Positions 17,613-27,958 of a stretch of DNA of 64,000 nucleotides are shown here, piece by piece. The notes beneath the pieces were generated by a model. That model was not told the origin of the DNA, made no database searches, and saw only the letters and a program-made list of their open reading frames with translations. The DNA is from Rarobacter incanus (GTDB taxonomy: Bacteria; Actinomycetota; Actinomycetes; Actinomycetales; Cellulomonadaceae), in NCBI RefSeq assembly GCF_006715765.1, contig NZ_VFNV01000001.1, positions 1,860,001-1,924,000 on the forward strand, written 5' to 3'. The translations under genes were made by a program, and so were the position numbers. Positions within the stretch are counted from its first letter, which is position 1, and each line of letters opens with the position of its first letter.

Positions 17613-18630
17613 ACACCTGCGGTTTGAACTTCTCGACCGTGACGATGCGCGGGCCCGCGCTGGTGTCCGCGATCTGCGCGACCAGGCACGCCCCGGGTTG
17701 CAAATAGGGGGTCGAGCGCGGCAGCGCCCGCCTTGCGTGCGCCCGCGCGAACTGTCGCAGTGCGTCGAAAACGGTGGGCAGAACCGGCCTGTGCGTGCAC
17801 AGCACGGCGCCCACGTTGCCTTCGATCAAGGCGGTGGTGGCATCGAATGCGGATTTCGCTGTTTGTTCGTGCGCCCTTTCGGTGATGTTGTCCAGCGGGG
17901 TAAGCGGGATCCCGGAGGCTGCCGCGAACGGTTCGACCGTCGAAACGCAACGCTGCCACGGGCTGGTAACGATCTGCTGGACCCCGTAGCAGGCCAGGAG
18001 TTGCACCAGTGCGCTGGCCTGCCCTGAGCCGAACGGTGTGAGGGGACGGGTGGCCTCGTCGCCGGACCAGCGGGATCTATCGACGGCCTTGCCGTGGCGC
18101 ACGATGATCAAGGGGCGCGTCGCCAGGGTGCCGGTTCGGTGGGCGTCCAACAAGGTCTCAAGCGGGAGCCGGTCGGAAGGCCGGCTGAGTTTTGCCAGCG
18201 CCTTCTCGGGTGTCATCCACTTTCGGTCGTCGATCTCGTTCGGGTCTACGGGTGGGACCGGGAACCTGGCTGCAACCGCGGGCACGTCGGCGCCTGCGCG
18301 CTGCGCGGCCCAGTAGTGGGCGCGTTTCACCGTGCCGTCGGCAAGCAGATACTGGAGGCCGGTAAGCGGGACACCGAGCACAACGGGGCGGCCCGTTTCC
18401 TCAGCCGTCTCCCGCACCGCAGCGACGGGACGCGATTCGGCCTTGTCGAGCTTCCCCTTCGGCCAAGACCAGTCTCGATATCGCGGCCGGTGTATCAATT
18501 CAACTTGCAATTCGCCCTTGTGGACGCGCCACGGCAGGGTTCCCGCTGCCTGCACGACTGGGGCGACGGACGTGTCGATCTGTTCGACTTCAGCGCTCAT
18601 ATCGACGACGCGGACGGCGGTGGGCGCCAC
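17608..18630 (-). CDS. NUDIX hydrolase fused to histidine phosphatase (MutT1-like)
   Basis: The 340-residue protein has two domains. The N-terminal NUDIX domain carries the box from GKLDKAESRPVAAVRE to TAEETG, near residues 59-82. The C-terminal domain has the histidine phosphatase motif IIVRHGKA near 174 and a second catalytic histidine in CTHRPVLP. This matches actinobacterial MutT1, which acts on 8-oxo-guanine nucleotides and diadenosine polyphosphates. The GTG at 18630 lies three bases after the ppk stop with GGCGGGGCGG overlapping the ppk end; an internal ATG at 18600 is possible. Coupling with ppk suggests a shared role in polyphosphate or nucleotide turnover. Confidence 0.9.
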   Translation of the reverse strand: MAPTAVRVVDMSAEVEQIDTSVAPVVQAAGTLPWRVHKGELQVELIHRPRYRDWSWPKGKLDKAESRPVAAVRETAEETGRPVVLGVPLTGLQYLLADGTVKRAHYWAAQRAGADVPAVAARFPVPPVDPNEIDDRKWMTPEKALAKLSRPSDRLPLETLLDAHRTGTLATRPLIIVRHGKAVDRSRWSGDEATRPLTPFGSGQASALVQLLACYGVQQIVTSPWQRCVSTVEPFAAASGIPLTPLDNITERAHEQTAKSAFDATTALIEGNVGAVLCTHRPVLPTVFDALRQFARAHARRALPRSTPYLQPGACLVAQIADTSAGPRIVTVEKFKPQVW

Positions 18631-18633
18631 GGG

Positions 18634-20940
18634 CTACCGCCCCGCCTTGAGCTGGCGCCGCTGCCGCGCGATCAGTTCCGATTGCAGGTCGACAAGTGGC
18701 CCATCTTCGCCTTGGCTGACGCGCCGCCAATTTCCGTCTGATTCCAGATGCCACGATGAAGTCTTTTCTGCTGTGGATTCATCCAGAAGCCACAGCAGGG
18801 TTGCGGCATGTCCCGGATCCTCGATGCGAACCAGCGCCTCGACGCGGCGATCCAAATTTCGGTGCATCAGGTCCGCTGATCCGATGTAGACCTCGGCGCC
18901 GGACTCCGCGCCGTCCCCGATGGCGGGGCCACCCGAATTCGCGAACGCGAATACGCGCGAATGTTCCAGGTACCGACCCAGGATCGAGCGCACCCGAATG
19001 GTTTCCGACAGCCCCGGCACTCCTGGTCGAATCGCGCAGATTCCGCGCACGATGATGTCGATGTTCACCCCGGCCTGCGACGCGCGATAAAGGGCGTCGA
19101 TCACCTGCTCGTCGACGACCGAATTGACCTTGATCTTGACCCAGGCCTCGCGACCGGCCAGCGCGGCCCGGCGCTCGCGTTCGATGCGCGCTATCAACCC
19201 CGTGCGCACCGTCCGCGGGGCCACCAAGAGCCTCGAGAACTTGGTCTGCGGCGCGTAGCCAGACAATTGATTGAATAGCCGTGAAACGTCCTGGCCGATG
19301 GTCGGATCGCATGTCAGCAGGCCCAGGTCGGTGTACAGGCGCGCCGTCTTGGGGTGGTAGTTTCCGGTGCCCACGTGGCAGTATCGGCGCAGCCCGTCGG
19401 ACTCCTGACGCACCACCAGTGAGAGCTTGCAGTGCGTTTTCAGCCCGACGATTCCATAGACGACGTGAACCCCGGCATGCTCTAGCTTGCGGGCCCACGA
19501 TATGTTTGCCTGCTCATCGAAACGGGCCTTGATTTCGACCAGAGCCAGCACTTGCTTTCCGGCGTCGGCCGCATCGATGAGCGCATCGACAATCGGCGAA
19601 TCGCCCGAGGTGCGGTACAGCGTCTGCTTGATGGCCAGCACGTTTGGGTCGGCGGCCGCCTGCTCCAAGAACGTCTGCACAGATGTCGAGAAGGAATCGT
19701 AGGGGTGATGCAGAAGCACGTCGCGCGTCTTGATCGCGGCAAAGAAATCGGTGGGGGTTGCCCGTTCAACTTCCGCCAGCTGGTGGTTGGTCGTGGGGAC
19801 GAACTTCGGGTATTGCAAGTCGGGCCGTGCGAGATCGGCTATTAGATTCAACCCTGTGAGGTCCAGCGGCGCCGGCAGGGTGTACACCTCCGATTCCTTG
19901 ACCCCGAGTTCGCGGGTCAAAATCGTGCGCACGCGCGTGGATATCCCCCGCGCGACCTCCAGGCGGACGGGCGGACCAAAGCGCCGACGCAGCAGCTCCT
20001 TTTCCATTGCTTTCAGAAGGTTCTCTGCGTCGTCTTCTTCAACTTCCACGTCCTCGTTGCGCGTCACCCGGAACGTGTGGTGTTCTGCGATTTCCATCCC
20101 GGGGAACAGCGCATCGAGATGTTCCGCAATGACCTCTTCGATCGGTACGAACGATGTCTTGCCGTGGTCCGCGGTCACCGACTTGATGTCGGGAGCGCTG
20201 GGGCGCCCGTGTTCGTCAACCGCGATGAAGCGGGGCAACAGTGGCGGAACCTTGACGCGTGCAAAGTGTTCCTTACCGGTGGCGGGATTGCGGACCACGA
20301 CGGCGAGGTTGAGAGACAGCCCCGAGATATAAGGGAAGGGGTGTGCCGGGTCAACCGCGAGCGGAGTGAGTACCGGGAAAATCTGGCGACGGAAGTATTT
20401 GCGCAGGCGGTCTTGCTCATCAGCGCTAAGGTCCGCCCAGTGGACCAATGAGATGCCTTCCTTGTCCAATGCTGGACGGATCTGATCTGCGAAGATCGCG
20501 GCGTGGTGGTCCATGAGCTGGTGGGCCCGCTGGGAAATCTGGTCCAGTACTTGCAGGGGGCTGAGGCCCGAAGCCGCCGTAACCGCGATTCCAGTGGCGA
20601 TGCGCCGTTTTAGTCCAGCGACCCTAACCATGAAGAATTCATCGAGGTTCGACGCGAAGATGGCAAGGAACCTTGCGCGTTCAAGCAACGGGAGGGACGA
20701 GTCCTCCGCCAACTCTAAAACGCGCTTGTTAAAGGCGAGCCAGGATATTTCCCGGTCCAAGAACCGGTCCGCGGGCAACGGTGGTAGCTCCTCGGGTTGC
20801 GCCGGACCGGGGAGTGTCGCGGCGGCCTTGCCGCGCGCCTTGTCCGCAATGTGTTCGGCGATGTGCTCGGCAAGCGTTTGGCCGAGTGGGGAATCGCCCT
20901 GTGCTAACTCGGTCTGCTGGACTTCAGTCGCGTCAGTCAT
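18634..20940 (-). CDS. ppk: polyphosphate kinase 1
   Basis: The 768-residue enzyme reversibly polymerises the gamma-phosphate of ATP into inorganic polyphosphate. Early blocks [19 protein letters not shown] and [19 protein letters not shown] are diagnostic. The phospholipase D-like halves carry the phospho-accepting histidine in [13 protein letters not shown] and the block [20 protein letters not shown] chose the ATG at 20940 (MTDATEVQQ) since the upstream open frame lacks family similarity. It is co-transcribed with the MutT1-like gene immediately downstream. Confidence 0.95.
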   Translation of the reverse strand: MTDATEVQQTELAQGDSPLGQTLAEHIAEHIADKARGKAAATLPGPAQPEELPPLPADRFLDREISWLAFNKRVLELAEDSSLPLLERARFLAIFASNLDEFFMVRVAGLKRRIATGIAVTAASGLSPLQVLDQISQRAHQLMDHHAAIFADQIRPALDKEGISLVHWADLSADEQDRLRKYFRRQIFPVLTPLAVDPAHPFPYISGLSLNLAVVVRNPATGKEHFARVKVPPLLPRFIAVDEHGRPSAPDIKSVTADHGKTSFVPIEEVIAEHLDALFPGMEIAEHHTFRVTRNEDVEVEEDDAENLLKAMEKELLRRRFGPPVRLEVARGISTRVRTILTRELGVKESEVYTLPAPLDLTGLNLIADLARPDLQYPKFVPTTNHQLAEVERATPTDFFAAIKTRDVLLHHPYDSFSTSVQTFLEQAAADPNVLAIKQTLYRTSGDSPIVDALIDAADAGKQVLALVEIKARFDEQANISWARKLEHAGVHVVYGIVGLKTHCKLSLVVRQESDGLRRYCHVGTGNYHPKTARLYTDLGLLTCDPTIGQDVSRLFNQLSGYAPQTKFSRLLVAPRTVRTGLIARIERERRAALAGREAWVKIKVNSVVDEQVIDALYRASQAGVNIDIIVRGICAIRPGVPGLSETIRVRSILGRYLEHSRVFAFANSGGPAIGDGAESGAEVYIGSADLMHRNLDRRVEALVRIEDPGHAATLLWLLDESTAEKTSSWHLESDGNWRRVSQGEDGPLVDLQSELIARQRRQLKAGR

Positions 20941-20999
20941 ACGCCTATCGTGGCACCTCACGTGCCAATTCGGAACTCGAACCGGCGAACTGTGGGTAA

Positions 21000-21998
21000 C
21001 TACTTGGGACGGGCGTACTGCACATCGGTGCGGGTAACGGCAAAGCCTGCACGTTGATAGGTGGTGACCGCGGGCGTGTTGTTTGCATCTGTCCACAAGG
21101 TGGCGGTCGTAATGGCGCGATCGCGCAGTGAGGCTAGTGCCAGCATGGTGAGACGTTTGCCCCAACCGCGCCGTTGTGCGGACGGGTCAACCGCTAGGAC
21201 GTAGATCTCCCCGGTTGCCAGCGCATCCGGCTCAACTTTTGTCCACACCGAGGCAAGGAGCGGGCCGACCTCGTCTATATCTGTGCCATCTGCGTCGTTA
21301 CGACCGCGCACAACAAAGAATCCATTGGCATCGAACCACGATTCGGCCATCCGGGCGCGCAAATCGGCGAGCGTCCATTGGCCCTGCTCTGGGTGGTCGT
21401 TGAACGCGCGTGCGTTGAGGTCGAGCCATGCGCGTTCGTCGCGCTCCGCGACGAAGTTCTGCACTAGGCAGTTGGGGCCAAATGTCGCCAGCGTGGTCGC
21501 AACCGACGGGATCCACGGTAGTTCGACTGTTGCCGAGGGATCCTCTTCGCTGCCGAGCGGACGCTCCATGAGATCTAGTTCGCGCACCACATGCATGTCT
21601 TCTCCCTCCGCAAGCTGCCGGGCGCCAGGCAGGTTGCCGTGTGCCCACACGCGCAACGGGGCATTCGCTCCGGGCTCGCCCGAATGGCTGGGAAGGGTCG
21701 CGTCACGCAGCGCGGTGCGTAGCAGAATCCTGCCAATGCCTTGTCTGCGTACCGATGGGTCCACAAACAATTCTGCGGCGGGCCGCCCACCCGCACGGTT
21801 GATCTGCGCGTACCCGACGACACTGGCGTCTTCGCTCACAGTGACATGGGTGATCGTTGGGATGTTGCGAGTCAATTCGATGCGTGCCTGCTCGGACAGC
21901 GGTACAATGCCGTCTGCTGCCACCACTCGCTCAAGCAGAGGCTTGATCGCGTCTGCCAGCGCAGCCGAGCCATTTGCAATATCGAGAGAGACTGTCAT
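21000..21998 (-). CDS. mshD: mycothiol synthase-like double GNAT acetyltransferase
   Basis: The 332-residue protein contains two GNAT domains. The first has [19 protein letters not shown] near residue 80-98. The second has [21 protein letters not shown] near 270-290. Between them is the MshD-typical block [23 protein letters not shown] and then [12 protein letters not shown]. MshD acetylates Cys-GlcN-Ins with acetyl-CoA to finish mycothiol, the actinobacterial low-molecular-weight thiol. The ATG at 21998 starts the fold correctly. It lies 59 bases upstream of ppk's start on the same strand and may share its transcript. Confidence 0.88.
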   Translation of the reverse strand: MTVSLDIANGSAALADAIKPLLERVVAADGIVPLSEQARIELTRNIPTITHVTVSEDASVVGYAQINRAGGRPAAELFVDPSVRRQGIGRILLRTALRDATLPSHSGEPGANAPLRVWAHGNLPGARQLAEGEDMHVVRELDLMERPLGSEEDPSATVELPWIPSVATTLATFGPNCLVQNFVAERDERAWLDLNARAFNDHPEQGQWTLADLRARMAESWFDANGFFVVRGRNDADGTDIDEVGPLLASVWTKVEPDALATGEIYVLAVDPSAQRRGWGKRLTMLALASLRDRAITTATLWTDANNTPAVTTYQRAGFAVTRTDVQYARPK

Positions 21999-22222
21999 TG
22001 GGCTAGTCCATCACATTTTCTTTCGTGGGGTTAATACCGCAGATCCGGGCGCCCTCCCCGGCAGGCGTAAACCCGGTGCCTGGCCGCGATCATCTTCACA
22101 TTCGACATCCCCTGGCGCCAACCAGCAAGCCTCGCCAAAGACCGCTAAGCGGAATTGGAATGCAGGTACGGCAAGAACGCTAACATTCCGTGGGGCTTCG
22201 AGCGTTCCCGTCGCCCTGTGCA

Positions 22223-23326
22223 CTATGCGTACAAGAAAGCTAAAGCCTTCCCCACCGACTCGCGCGCCATCACCCATGTGTGGTTGTGACCGCATGCGAT
22301 CTTCTGGTCGACGACCGCACCGCGTCCCACCAACAGCGACGCGACCGTATCCATGTCACGACGGCGGGAGGCAGAACTGCTCTGGGCCATGACGATCGCA
22401 ACACGCATCGCGACCGACTCCGAGTTCCTACTCAGATATAACGCGGGGGTATTCGCGTCGCGCTGTGCCCGGTTCCGCAACAATAGATGCCCCGCCAGGC
22501 CCGCATCGGGGTAACCCTCTAGCACGCCGATTGCGTCGAATAAGCGCCGGTTACGCAAGCCGATGTTCAGGGCAGCGAAAGCCCCAGCCGACATTCCGAC
22601 GATCGCGCGCGACATAGGGCCCGCTGCGGTAGGGAACATACGATCCACCCAGGGCACCACATCGTTGACGAGATGCGATTCGATCAAAGAACCGCCGTTG
22701 GTTGAGTCCAGCCCTTCGGTATCCCACTTGCCGAGCCCCCGTCCATTGGTCGAAGGGGCGACCGCGATGAGCGGGGGTATCCGCCTGCTAGCGATCAGCG
22801 AATCGAGCGTCGCGGCCAAGTCTCCGCCGGCGAACCAATCGGATGAGCCCCCGGGGCTTCCATGTAACACATAGAGAACGGGATAGCGTTCGGAACCGCG
22901 TGGGTCGAACCCCGCGGGTGTGTACACCCACGTGGTGGTTCGCGGTACCCGATAGGCGGGATTTGCGGGGATGACGTGGGGCGAAACGGTGGACCCGGAG
23001 TCCGTGACCCAGGACCGCGCCGCCACGAAGGGCAAGCCCCCCACGACGACGCGGACGGCCTGCCGCGTAGGGACAAAGCCGGAGTAGATATTAGCTTCGA
23101 TCGCGGCGGCGGTGACGGCGCCGGTCACCCCAACCCAGCCCAGGGCGCGGCGTAGGGCCGTGCGCCGCGCGGCAAGCGCGCAAAGCCCAACCGCGGCGCC
23201 GCCAACCGCCGCCAGAGCGGCAAACCGGTGAGAGCTGAACCACGCAGAAGCGCCGTACCGGCGCCGGCGAAGCGCTGCAAGAAACATCACGCGATCCCCA
23301 ATTCTGCCGTGCGACTCCCTTAACAA
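22223..23326 (-). CDS. exported alpha/beta-hydrolase, esterase D/antigen 85-like
   Basis: The 367-residue protein begins with basic residues and two hydrophobic segments (about residues 30-75), so it is membrane-anchored with an extracellular catalytic domain. The domain matches the putative esterase family (PF00756): YPVLYVLHGSPGGSSDWFAGG for the oxyanion strand, the nucleophile elbow GMSAGAF, and GHNHTWVMARE for the catalytic histidine. Start at 23326 or at the in-frame ATG giving MFLAALRRRRYG is uncertain. It is divergent from the DUF2156 gene. Its role might be cell-envelope acyl transfer or ester hydrolysis, by analogy only. Confidence 0.8.
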   Translation of the reverse strand: MLRESHGRIGDRVMFLAALRRRRYGASAWFSSHRFAALAAVGGAAVGLCALAARRTALRRALGWVGVTGAVTAAAIEANIYSGFVPTRQAVRVVVGGLPFVAARSWVTDSGSTVSPHVIPANPAYRVPRTTTWVYTPAGFDPRGSERYPVLYVLHGSPGGSSDWFAGGDLAATLDSLIASRRIPPLIAVAPSTNGRGLGKWDTEGLDSTNGGSLIESHLVNDVVPWVDRMFPTAAGPMSRAIVGMSAGAFAALNIGLRNRRLFDAIGVLEGYPDAGLAGHLLLRNRAQRDANTPALYLSRNSESVAMRVAIVMAQSSSASRRRDMDTVASLLVGRGAVVDQKIACGHNHTWVMARESVGKALAFLYA

Positions 23327-23341
23327 GGCACACTAGTTCAT

Positions 23342-24976
23342 GTGTCTGTACAGAACTTAACGGGGGGAGCGCCGTGGAGGCGCGCGCAGCGCGCACGGCG
23401 TATTGCGAATATCGGTGCGATTGTGATCGCGACGGTGGGGCTGGTGTCGGCGGCGGTCCCGCCGTTGCGGTCCCGCCTAGCGCGCGTGATCGACATTGTG
23501 CCAGGAATAGTGCCGGGGACTGCGGCGGTGATGGTTGTCGCTGTATCTATCGCCTTGCTTTTGACCGCGCGTGGCTTGCGCCGCGGCCACCGCCTTGCCT
23601 GGGGACTTGCTTTGGGCTTGATGGGGCTCTCGTCGATCCTTCACCTTTTCAAAGGCGGGGACATTGAGGAGGCGGTGATCGCCGCCGTCGCGTTTGGCTG
23701 GTTGGCCGGTCAGGGGTTCGCATTCGATGTCGCGCCCCCGCGCTCAACCGTGCGCCTGACGATCCGTTGGGGGAGCATCATCGCGGGCGCGACGGTGGCG
23801 CTATCCGTCGGTTTCACACTACTTTTCCCGCACCGCCTGCTGGAACACAGCCACAAGGTAATGTCGCCGGTCGTGCTCGTCGTGGCAATCGGACTTGTCT
23901 TCGCCGCCCTATGGATTCTGTTGTCCCCGCGGCAGGGCCGCAAGCTGAGCGCCAAGGAGCACCTTGAGGAACGCGAACGTGCGCGCGCAATCGTCGACGA
24001 GTGGGGCGCAGGGACGCTCGACTACTTTGCGCTGCGGGACGACAAAGATTGGTTCTTCGAGGGAAGGTCGGTTGTGGCCTACGCGGTACGTGCCGGGGTG
24101 TGCCTGGTATCGCCGGACCCCATCGGCCCCCCTGCGGACCGAGCCCGCGTGTGGGCCGAATTCTTGGACTTTGTGTCATCGAACGGGTGGTCGGTGGCCG
24201 TGCTTGGCGCCGCGAAACCGTGGTTGCCGATCTACGAATCTGCCGGCCTTCGATCCGTATATTTCGGGGACGAGGCCATAGTCGACTGCGGCGGCTTTTC
24301 GCTGGCCGGTGGCGCCCACAAGTCACTGCGTCAGGCCGTGGGCCGAGTCGACCGTGACGGGTACGTCACGACATTCCACGACCCCGCCACCCTCGCCGAT
24401 GACCTGCGCGCTGAACTGCTGGAGATGTCCGATCAGAGCCGCCAGGGTGACGTGGAACGCGGATTCTCGATGACGCTTTCGCGCCTTTTCGATCCCGCCG
24501 ACACCGGACTGTTGCTGTCGGTGACCCGCAACTCCACCGGTCGCGTCGATGCCTTTGTGCAGTGGGTGCCCGCCCGCGACATCCACGGTTGGTCCCTCGA
24601 CGTGATGCGCAGGCGCACCGATCAGCCCACCCCCAACGGCCTGATCGAATCGAACATCATTGCCACGATGGAAGAACTAGCTAGCCGCGGCGACAAGAAA
24701 CTGGGGCTGAACTTCGCGGTCGTGCGCGCCGTGCTGGACGGGGAAATGTCGGGTCCGCTAGCCAGACTTTTCCGACCCGCCCTGGAGGCGATGTCCGAAC
24801 GCACGCAAATGGAGTCACTTGCGAAGTTCAATGAGAAGTTCGACCCCGAATGGGTGCCGAGGTACGTGGTGCTGGATGCCGTCGACTTCGTTGCGGCCCA
24901 AGGGCTGGTTATGGCGGATGCCGAGGGTGTTACCGAGATTCCGGTGATCGGTCGGTTCATGGGGCGCGACCGGTGA
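23342..24976 (+). CDS. DUF2156 protein, lysyl-phosphatidylglycerol synthase (LysX/MprF)-like
   Basis: The 544-residue protein has about six N-terminal membrane segments (residues 20-205) and a soluble C-terminal DUF2156 domain with a double GNAT-like fold, as in MprF flippase-synthases. Conserved pieces are DYFALRDDKDWFFEGRSVVAYAV, VLGAAKPWLPIYESAGL and RDIHGWSLDVMRR. MprF transfers lysine from lysyl-tRNA to phosphatidylglycerol and lowers sensitivity to cationic peptides. The start GTG at 23342 lacks a clear ribosome site, so the first residues are uncertain. It overlaps the next gene by four bases. Confidence 0.82.
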   Translation: MSVQNLTGGAPWRRAQRARRIANIGAIVIATVGLVSAAVPPLRSRLARVIDIVPGIVPGTAAVMVVAVSIALLLTARGLRRGHRLAWGLALGLMGLSSILHLFKGGDIEEAVIAAVAFGWLAGQGFAFDVAPPRSTVRLTIRWGSIIAGATVALSVGFTLLFPHRLLEHSHKVMSPVVLVVAIGLVFAALWILLSPRQGRKLSAKEHLEERERARAIVDEWGAGTLDYFALRDDKDWFFEGRSVVAYAVRAGVCLVSPDPIGPPADRARVWAEFLDFVSSNGWSVAVLGAAKPWLPIYESAGLRSVYFGDEAIVDCGGFSLAGGAHKSLRQAVGRVDRDGYVTTFHDPATLADDLRAELLEMSDQSRQGDVERGFSMTLSRLFDPADTGLLLSVTRNSTGRVDAFVQWVPARDIHGWSLDVMRRRTDQPTPNGLIESNIIATMEELASRGDKKLGLNFAVVRAVLDGEMSGPLARLFRPALEAMSERTQMESLAKFNEKFDPEWVPRYVVLDAVDFVAAQGLVMADAEGVTEIPVIGRFMGRDR

Positions 24977-25818
24977 TCGCCTGGGCCGCAGCCATCGCGG
25001 CATCGTTGATGTACGGGGCGGCTTCCGTCCTGCAGGCGTTCGCCGCGCGCCGCGCTTCGGGGCCAAAGGTGCTGGTCAGTCCCCTCTACCTGGCGGGGCT
25101 GGCCCTCGACGGGATCGCGTGGTTGACCTCACTGGTGGCGCTGACCGAGGTTCCGCTGTTCGCCGTGGAATCTGTATTGGCGGGGTCCCTGGTCATCACC
25201 GTGCTATTAGCCCGCGTATTCTTGGCGGCCCGCTTGCGTCGCATCGATTGGATCGCAATCGCCGTGATCATCGGCTCCCTGGTCGTGCTGTCCTTGGGTG
25301 CGGGCACGCAGCCCGCCGCGGCTGCGCCGACCTGGTTTGGATGGGCTATGGTCGCGGCCGCCGCGGCGGTGGCGGGAAGCGTGGCCGCGCTGTACCGTGC
25401 AGGGCACCCGATAGCCCTCAGCGTTGCCGCTGGCTTGGGCTACGGTGGGGCCGCCGTCGCTGCCCGCGGCACGTCGGGGTTCGCCGGACTGTCCGCAAAG
25501 GGAGTGGCCGGGTCGATCGGCGTGGACGGAATCGGCACCCTGCTTGGGGCGCTGTGGCAGCCGACCATCGCGGCGATCATTCTGTTCGCTGCCGCGGGCG
25601 CGCTGGCGTTTGCGCGGGCGCTGGAGCGCGGCAACGTCGGGTCGGTGACTGCCGTCTGTTGGGTTTTTGAGGTGGTGGCTCCCGGGGTCGCCGGGGTCGT
25701 GCTGCTCGGCGACACCGTGCGCCACGGCTGGCAGGCCCCCGTGATCGGTGGGCTGGTGTTGGCGTTGGTCGGTTGCGTCATCCTGGCCCGGTCGCCCGCC
25801 CAGCGGGCCGCCAGCTAG
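24973..25818 (+). CDS. EamA-like small-metabolite permease
   Basis: The 281-residue protein is almost entirely hydrophobic with eight to ten segments, arranged as in the drug/metabolite transporter superfamily (SLYGAASVLQAFAARRA-like first helix, then LFAVESVLAGSLVITVLLARVFL). The GTG start overlaps the TGA of the DUF2156 gene by four bases, so the two are coupled. Substrate is unknown. The tight coupling suggests it acts in the same process as the lipid-modifying enzyme, perhaps lipid or amino acid translocation, which is inference. Confidence 0.8.
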   Translation: MIAWAAAIAASLMYGAASVLQAFAARRASGPKVLVSPLYLAGLALDGIAWLTSLVALTEVPLFAVESVLAGSLVITVLLARVFLAARLRRIDWIAIAVIIGSLVVLSLGAGTQPAAAAPTWFGWAMVAAAAAVAGSVAALYRAGHPIALSVAAGLGYGGAAVAARGTSGFAGLSAKGVAGSIGVDGIGTLLGALWQPTIAAIILFAAAGALAFARALERGNVGSVTAVCWVFEVVAPGVAGVVLLGDTVRHGWQAPVIGGLVLALVGCVILARSPAQRAAS

Positions 25819-25839
25819 GCGGGCTACCGCGCACGCCCA

Positions 25840-27825
25840 CTACATCTTGCGCGCGATCAGGTTCATCACGGACGAATCCGCCAGCGTCGTTGCATCGCCC
25901 ACCGTCCGGTTCTCTGCCACATCACGCAACAGCCGGCGCATGATCTTGCCGGAGCGGGTTTTGGGGAGTTCCGGCACTATCAGAATCCGGCGCGGCTTTG
26001 CTATCGGTCCTATTTGCTTGCCTACGTGGTTGCGCAGCTGTTCTTGCAGCGCGGCTGCCTGCGCCGGATCCGTGACGAGTTCAGCGAATTGCGCGCGCAC
26101 GATCACGAACGCCACGACGGCCTGGCCCGTCGTCTCGTCCGCCGCGCCAACGACCGCAGCCTCGGCAACGCTTTCGTGTGCCACCAGCGATGACTCTATT
26201 TCGGTGGTCGAAAGGCGGTGCCCGGAAACGTTCATCACGTCGTCCACCCTGCCCAGCAACCAGATGTCGCCGTCCTGATCCTTCTTGGCGCCGTCCCCCG
26301 CGAAATAGATGCCGGGGAACCGCGACCAGTACGTGTCCTTGAACCGCTGCAAGTCACCCCAGATCCCGCGCAGCATCGAAGGCCAGGGTTTAGTTATCAC
26401 CAGGTACCCGCCCGCGCCATTGGGGACTGGCGCCGCGTCATCATCGACGACGGTTGCGCCGATACCGGGCAGCGGGACCTGGGCGGAGCCCGGTTTGGTT
26501 GCGGTGACACCAGGCAGGGGGGAAATCATGATCGCTCCCGTTTCGGTCTGCCACCAGGTGTCCACGATCGGGGTGCTGCCGCCGCCTATCACCCGCCGAT
26601 ACCACATCCACGCCTCGGGGTTGATCGGTTCGCCCACCGATCCGAGCACGCGCAGCGAGCCAAGATCGAACTGGGCCGGGATCTGTTCCCCCCACTTCAT
26701 GCAGGTGCGTATCGCGGTTGGCGCGGTGTACAGGATCGAAACCTTGTACTTCTGGACGATTTCCCACCACCGGCCCCGATGGGGTGCGTCCGGGGTGCCC
26801 TCGTAAATTACCTGCGAGGCACCGTTGACTAAGGGCCCGTAAACGACGTAACTGTGCCCCGTGATCCACCCAATGTCGGCGGTGCACCAATACACATCCG
26901 AATCCGCCTTGAGGTCGAATACCGCCCAGTGCGTCCAGGCTGCCTGCGTCAGGTACCCGCCGGTCGTGTGCAGGATTCCTTTTGGCTTGCCCGTAGTGCC
27001 GGACGTGTAGAGGATGAACAGCGGGTGTTCGGCTTCGACAAAAACCGGATCATGGCGGGTGTCAGCAGCTTCCAACGCCTCGCTCCACCACAGGTCCCGG
27101 CCCTGCGTCCACCCGATCTCTTGACCAGTGCGCCGGACGACAACGACGTGGTCCACTCCGGGATGCGACGGATCCAAACCCGCGATTGCCTCATCGACGG
27201 CCGGCTTTAGCGCGGCGGGCGCCCCCCGCCGCCACCCGCCGTCCGCAGTGACCACGATTCGCGCCCCGGCGTCCTCGATGCGCGAACGCAGAGCGTCCGC
27301 TGAGAATCCCCCGAAGACGACCGAGTGGGGCGCGCCGATGCGCGCGCATGCAAGCATGGTGACCACCGACTCAACCAGCATCGGCATGTAGATCACGACC
27401 CGGTCGCCGGTCTTCACGCCGAGCGATTGCAGGGCATTGGCGGCGCGGGAAACCTCCGTGAGCAGTTCTGCGTACGTCACCTGCCGGGTGTCGCCCGGTT
27501 CCCCCTCGAAGTACAGCGCCACGCGATCGCCGTTGCCAGCCTGCACGTGGCGATCGAGCGCGTTGTGCGCCGCGTTGAGCGTGCCGTCGGCGAACCAGCG
27601 CGCCACCGGCGCCTGCGACCAGTCGAGCGTTTGCGTGAAGGGTGTTTTCCACGTCAGCATCGCGCGCGCCTGATCCGCCCAGAACCGTTCGGAATCCGCA
27701 CCGAGGCCGTATGCATCCGCATCGACGTTGGCCTGCGCGGCGAAGGGTGCCGGGGGAGCGAAGGAGCGGGCCTCGTTCGCGTGATTGTCCATCCCGCTGG
27801 TGCTTGCGTCTGTTCGATCGGTCAC
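25840..27825 (-). CDS. acs: acetyl-CoA synthetase
   Basis: The 661-residue enzyme activates acetate to acetyl-CoA through acetyl-AMP. Motifs are the P-loop-like YTSGTTGKPKG, the adenylate-binding VDTWWQTETG, GDGAKKDQDGDIWLLGR and the C-terminal KTRSGKIMRRLLRDVAE, whose lysine is usually a site of acetylation control. The GTG at 27825 is chosen because CGGAGG precedes it by about six bases and the length matches the family; an upstream extension to 27900 reads through the promoter. A perfect CRP/GlxR-type palindrome is 68-83 bases upstream. Confidence 0.95.
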   Translation of the reverse strand: MTDRTDASTSGMDNHANEARSFAPPAPFAAQANVDADAYGLGADSERFWADQARAMLTWKTPFTQTLDWSQAPVARWFADGTLNAAHNALDRHVQAGNGDRVALYFEGEPGDTRQVTYAELLTEVSRAANALQSLGVKTGDRVVIYMPMLVESVVTMLACARIGAPHSVVFGGFSADALRSRIEDAGARIVVTADGGWRRGAPAALKPAVDEAIAGLDPSHPGVDHVVVVRRTGQEIGWTQGRDLWWSEALEAADTRHDPVFVEAEHPLFILYTSGTTGKPKGILHTTGGYLTQAAWTHWAVFDLKADSDVYWCTADIGWITGHSYVVYGPLVNGASQVIYEGTPDAPHRGRWWEIVQKYKVSILYTAPTAIRTCMKWGEQIPAQFDLGSLRVLGSVGEPINPEAWMWYRRVIGGGSTPIVDTWWQTETGAIMISPLPGVTATKPGSAQVPLPGIGATVVDDDAAPVPNGAGGYLVITKPWPSMLRGIWGDLQRFKDTYWSRFPGIYFAGDGAKKDQDGDIWLLGRVDDVMNVSGHRLSTTEIESSLVAHESVAEAAVVGAADETTGQAVVAFVIVRAQFAELVTDPAQAAALQEQLRNHVGKQIGPIAKPRRILIVPELPKTRSGKIMRRLLRDVAENRTVGDATTLADSSVMNLIARKM

Positions 27826-27856
27826 GGCGGCCTCCGATTGCTCGTCATTGAAGCGT

Positions 27857-27871
27857 AGGACCAACGGTCCT
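27857..27871 (-). promoter_or_regulatory. short inverted repeat in the acs promoter region
   Basis: AGGACC-AAC-GGTCCT is a perfect six-base inverted repeat 32-46 bases before the acs start. I cannot match it to a known actinobacterial acetate regulator such as RamA or RamB. Confidence 0.35.
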
Positions 27872-27892
27872 TGACGAAGTCTATCCCCAAGA

Positions 27893-27908
27893 TGTGACAC
27901 CCGTCACA
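27893..27908 (-). promoter_or_regulatory. CRP/GlxR-type operator upstream of acs
   Basis: TGTGA-CACCCG-TCACA is a perfect match to the CRP/GlxR consensus TGTGA-N6-TCACA. It is 68-83 bases upstream of the acs start and about 50 bases before the divergent copper operon. Crp-type control of acs is known in actinobacteria; here it is inferred from the site alone. Confidence 0.8.
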
Positions 27909-27958
27909 GCAATGGGACCGTTGGCCCGGACCGCGCGCGGCTATGCCATGATGGGGCC

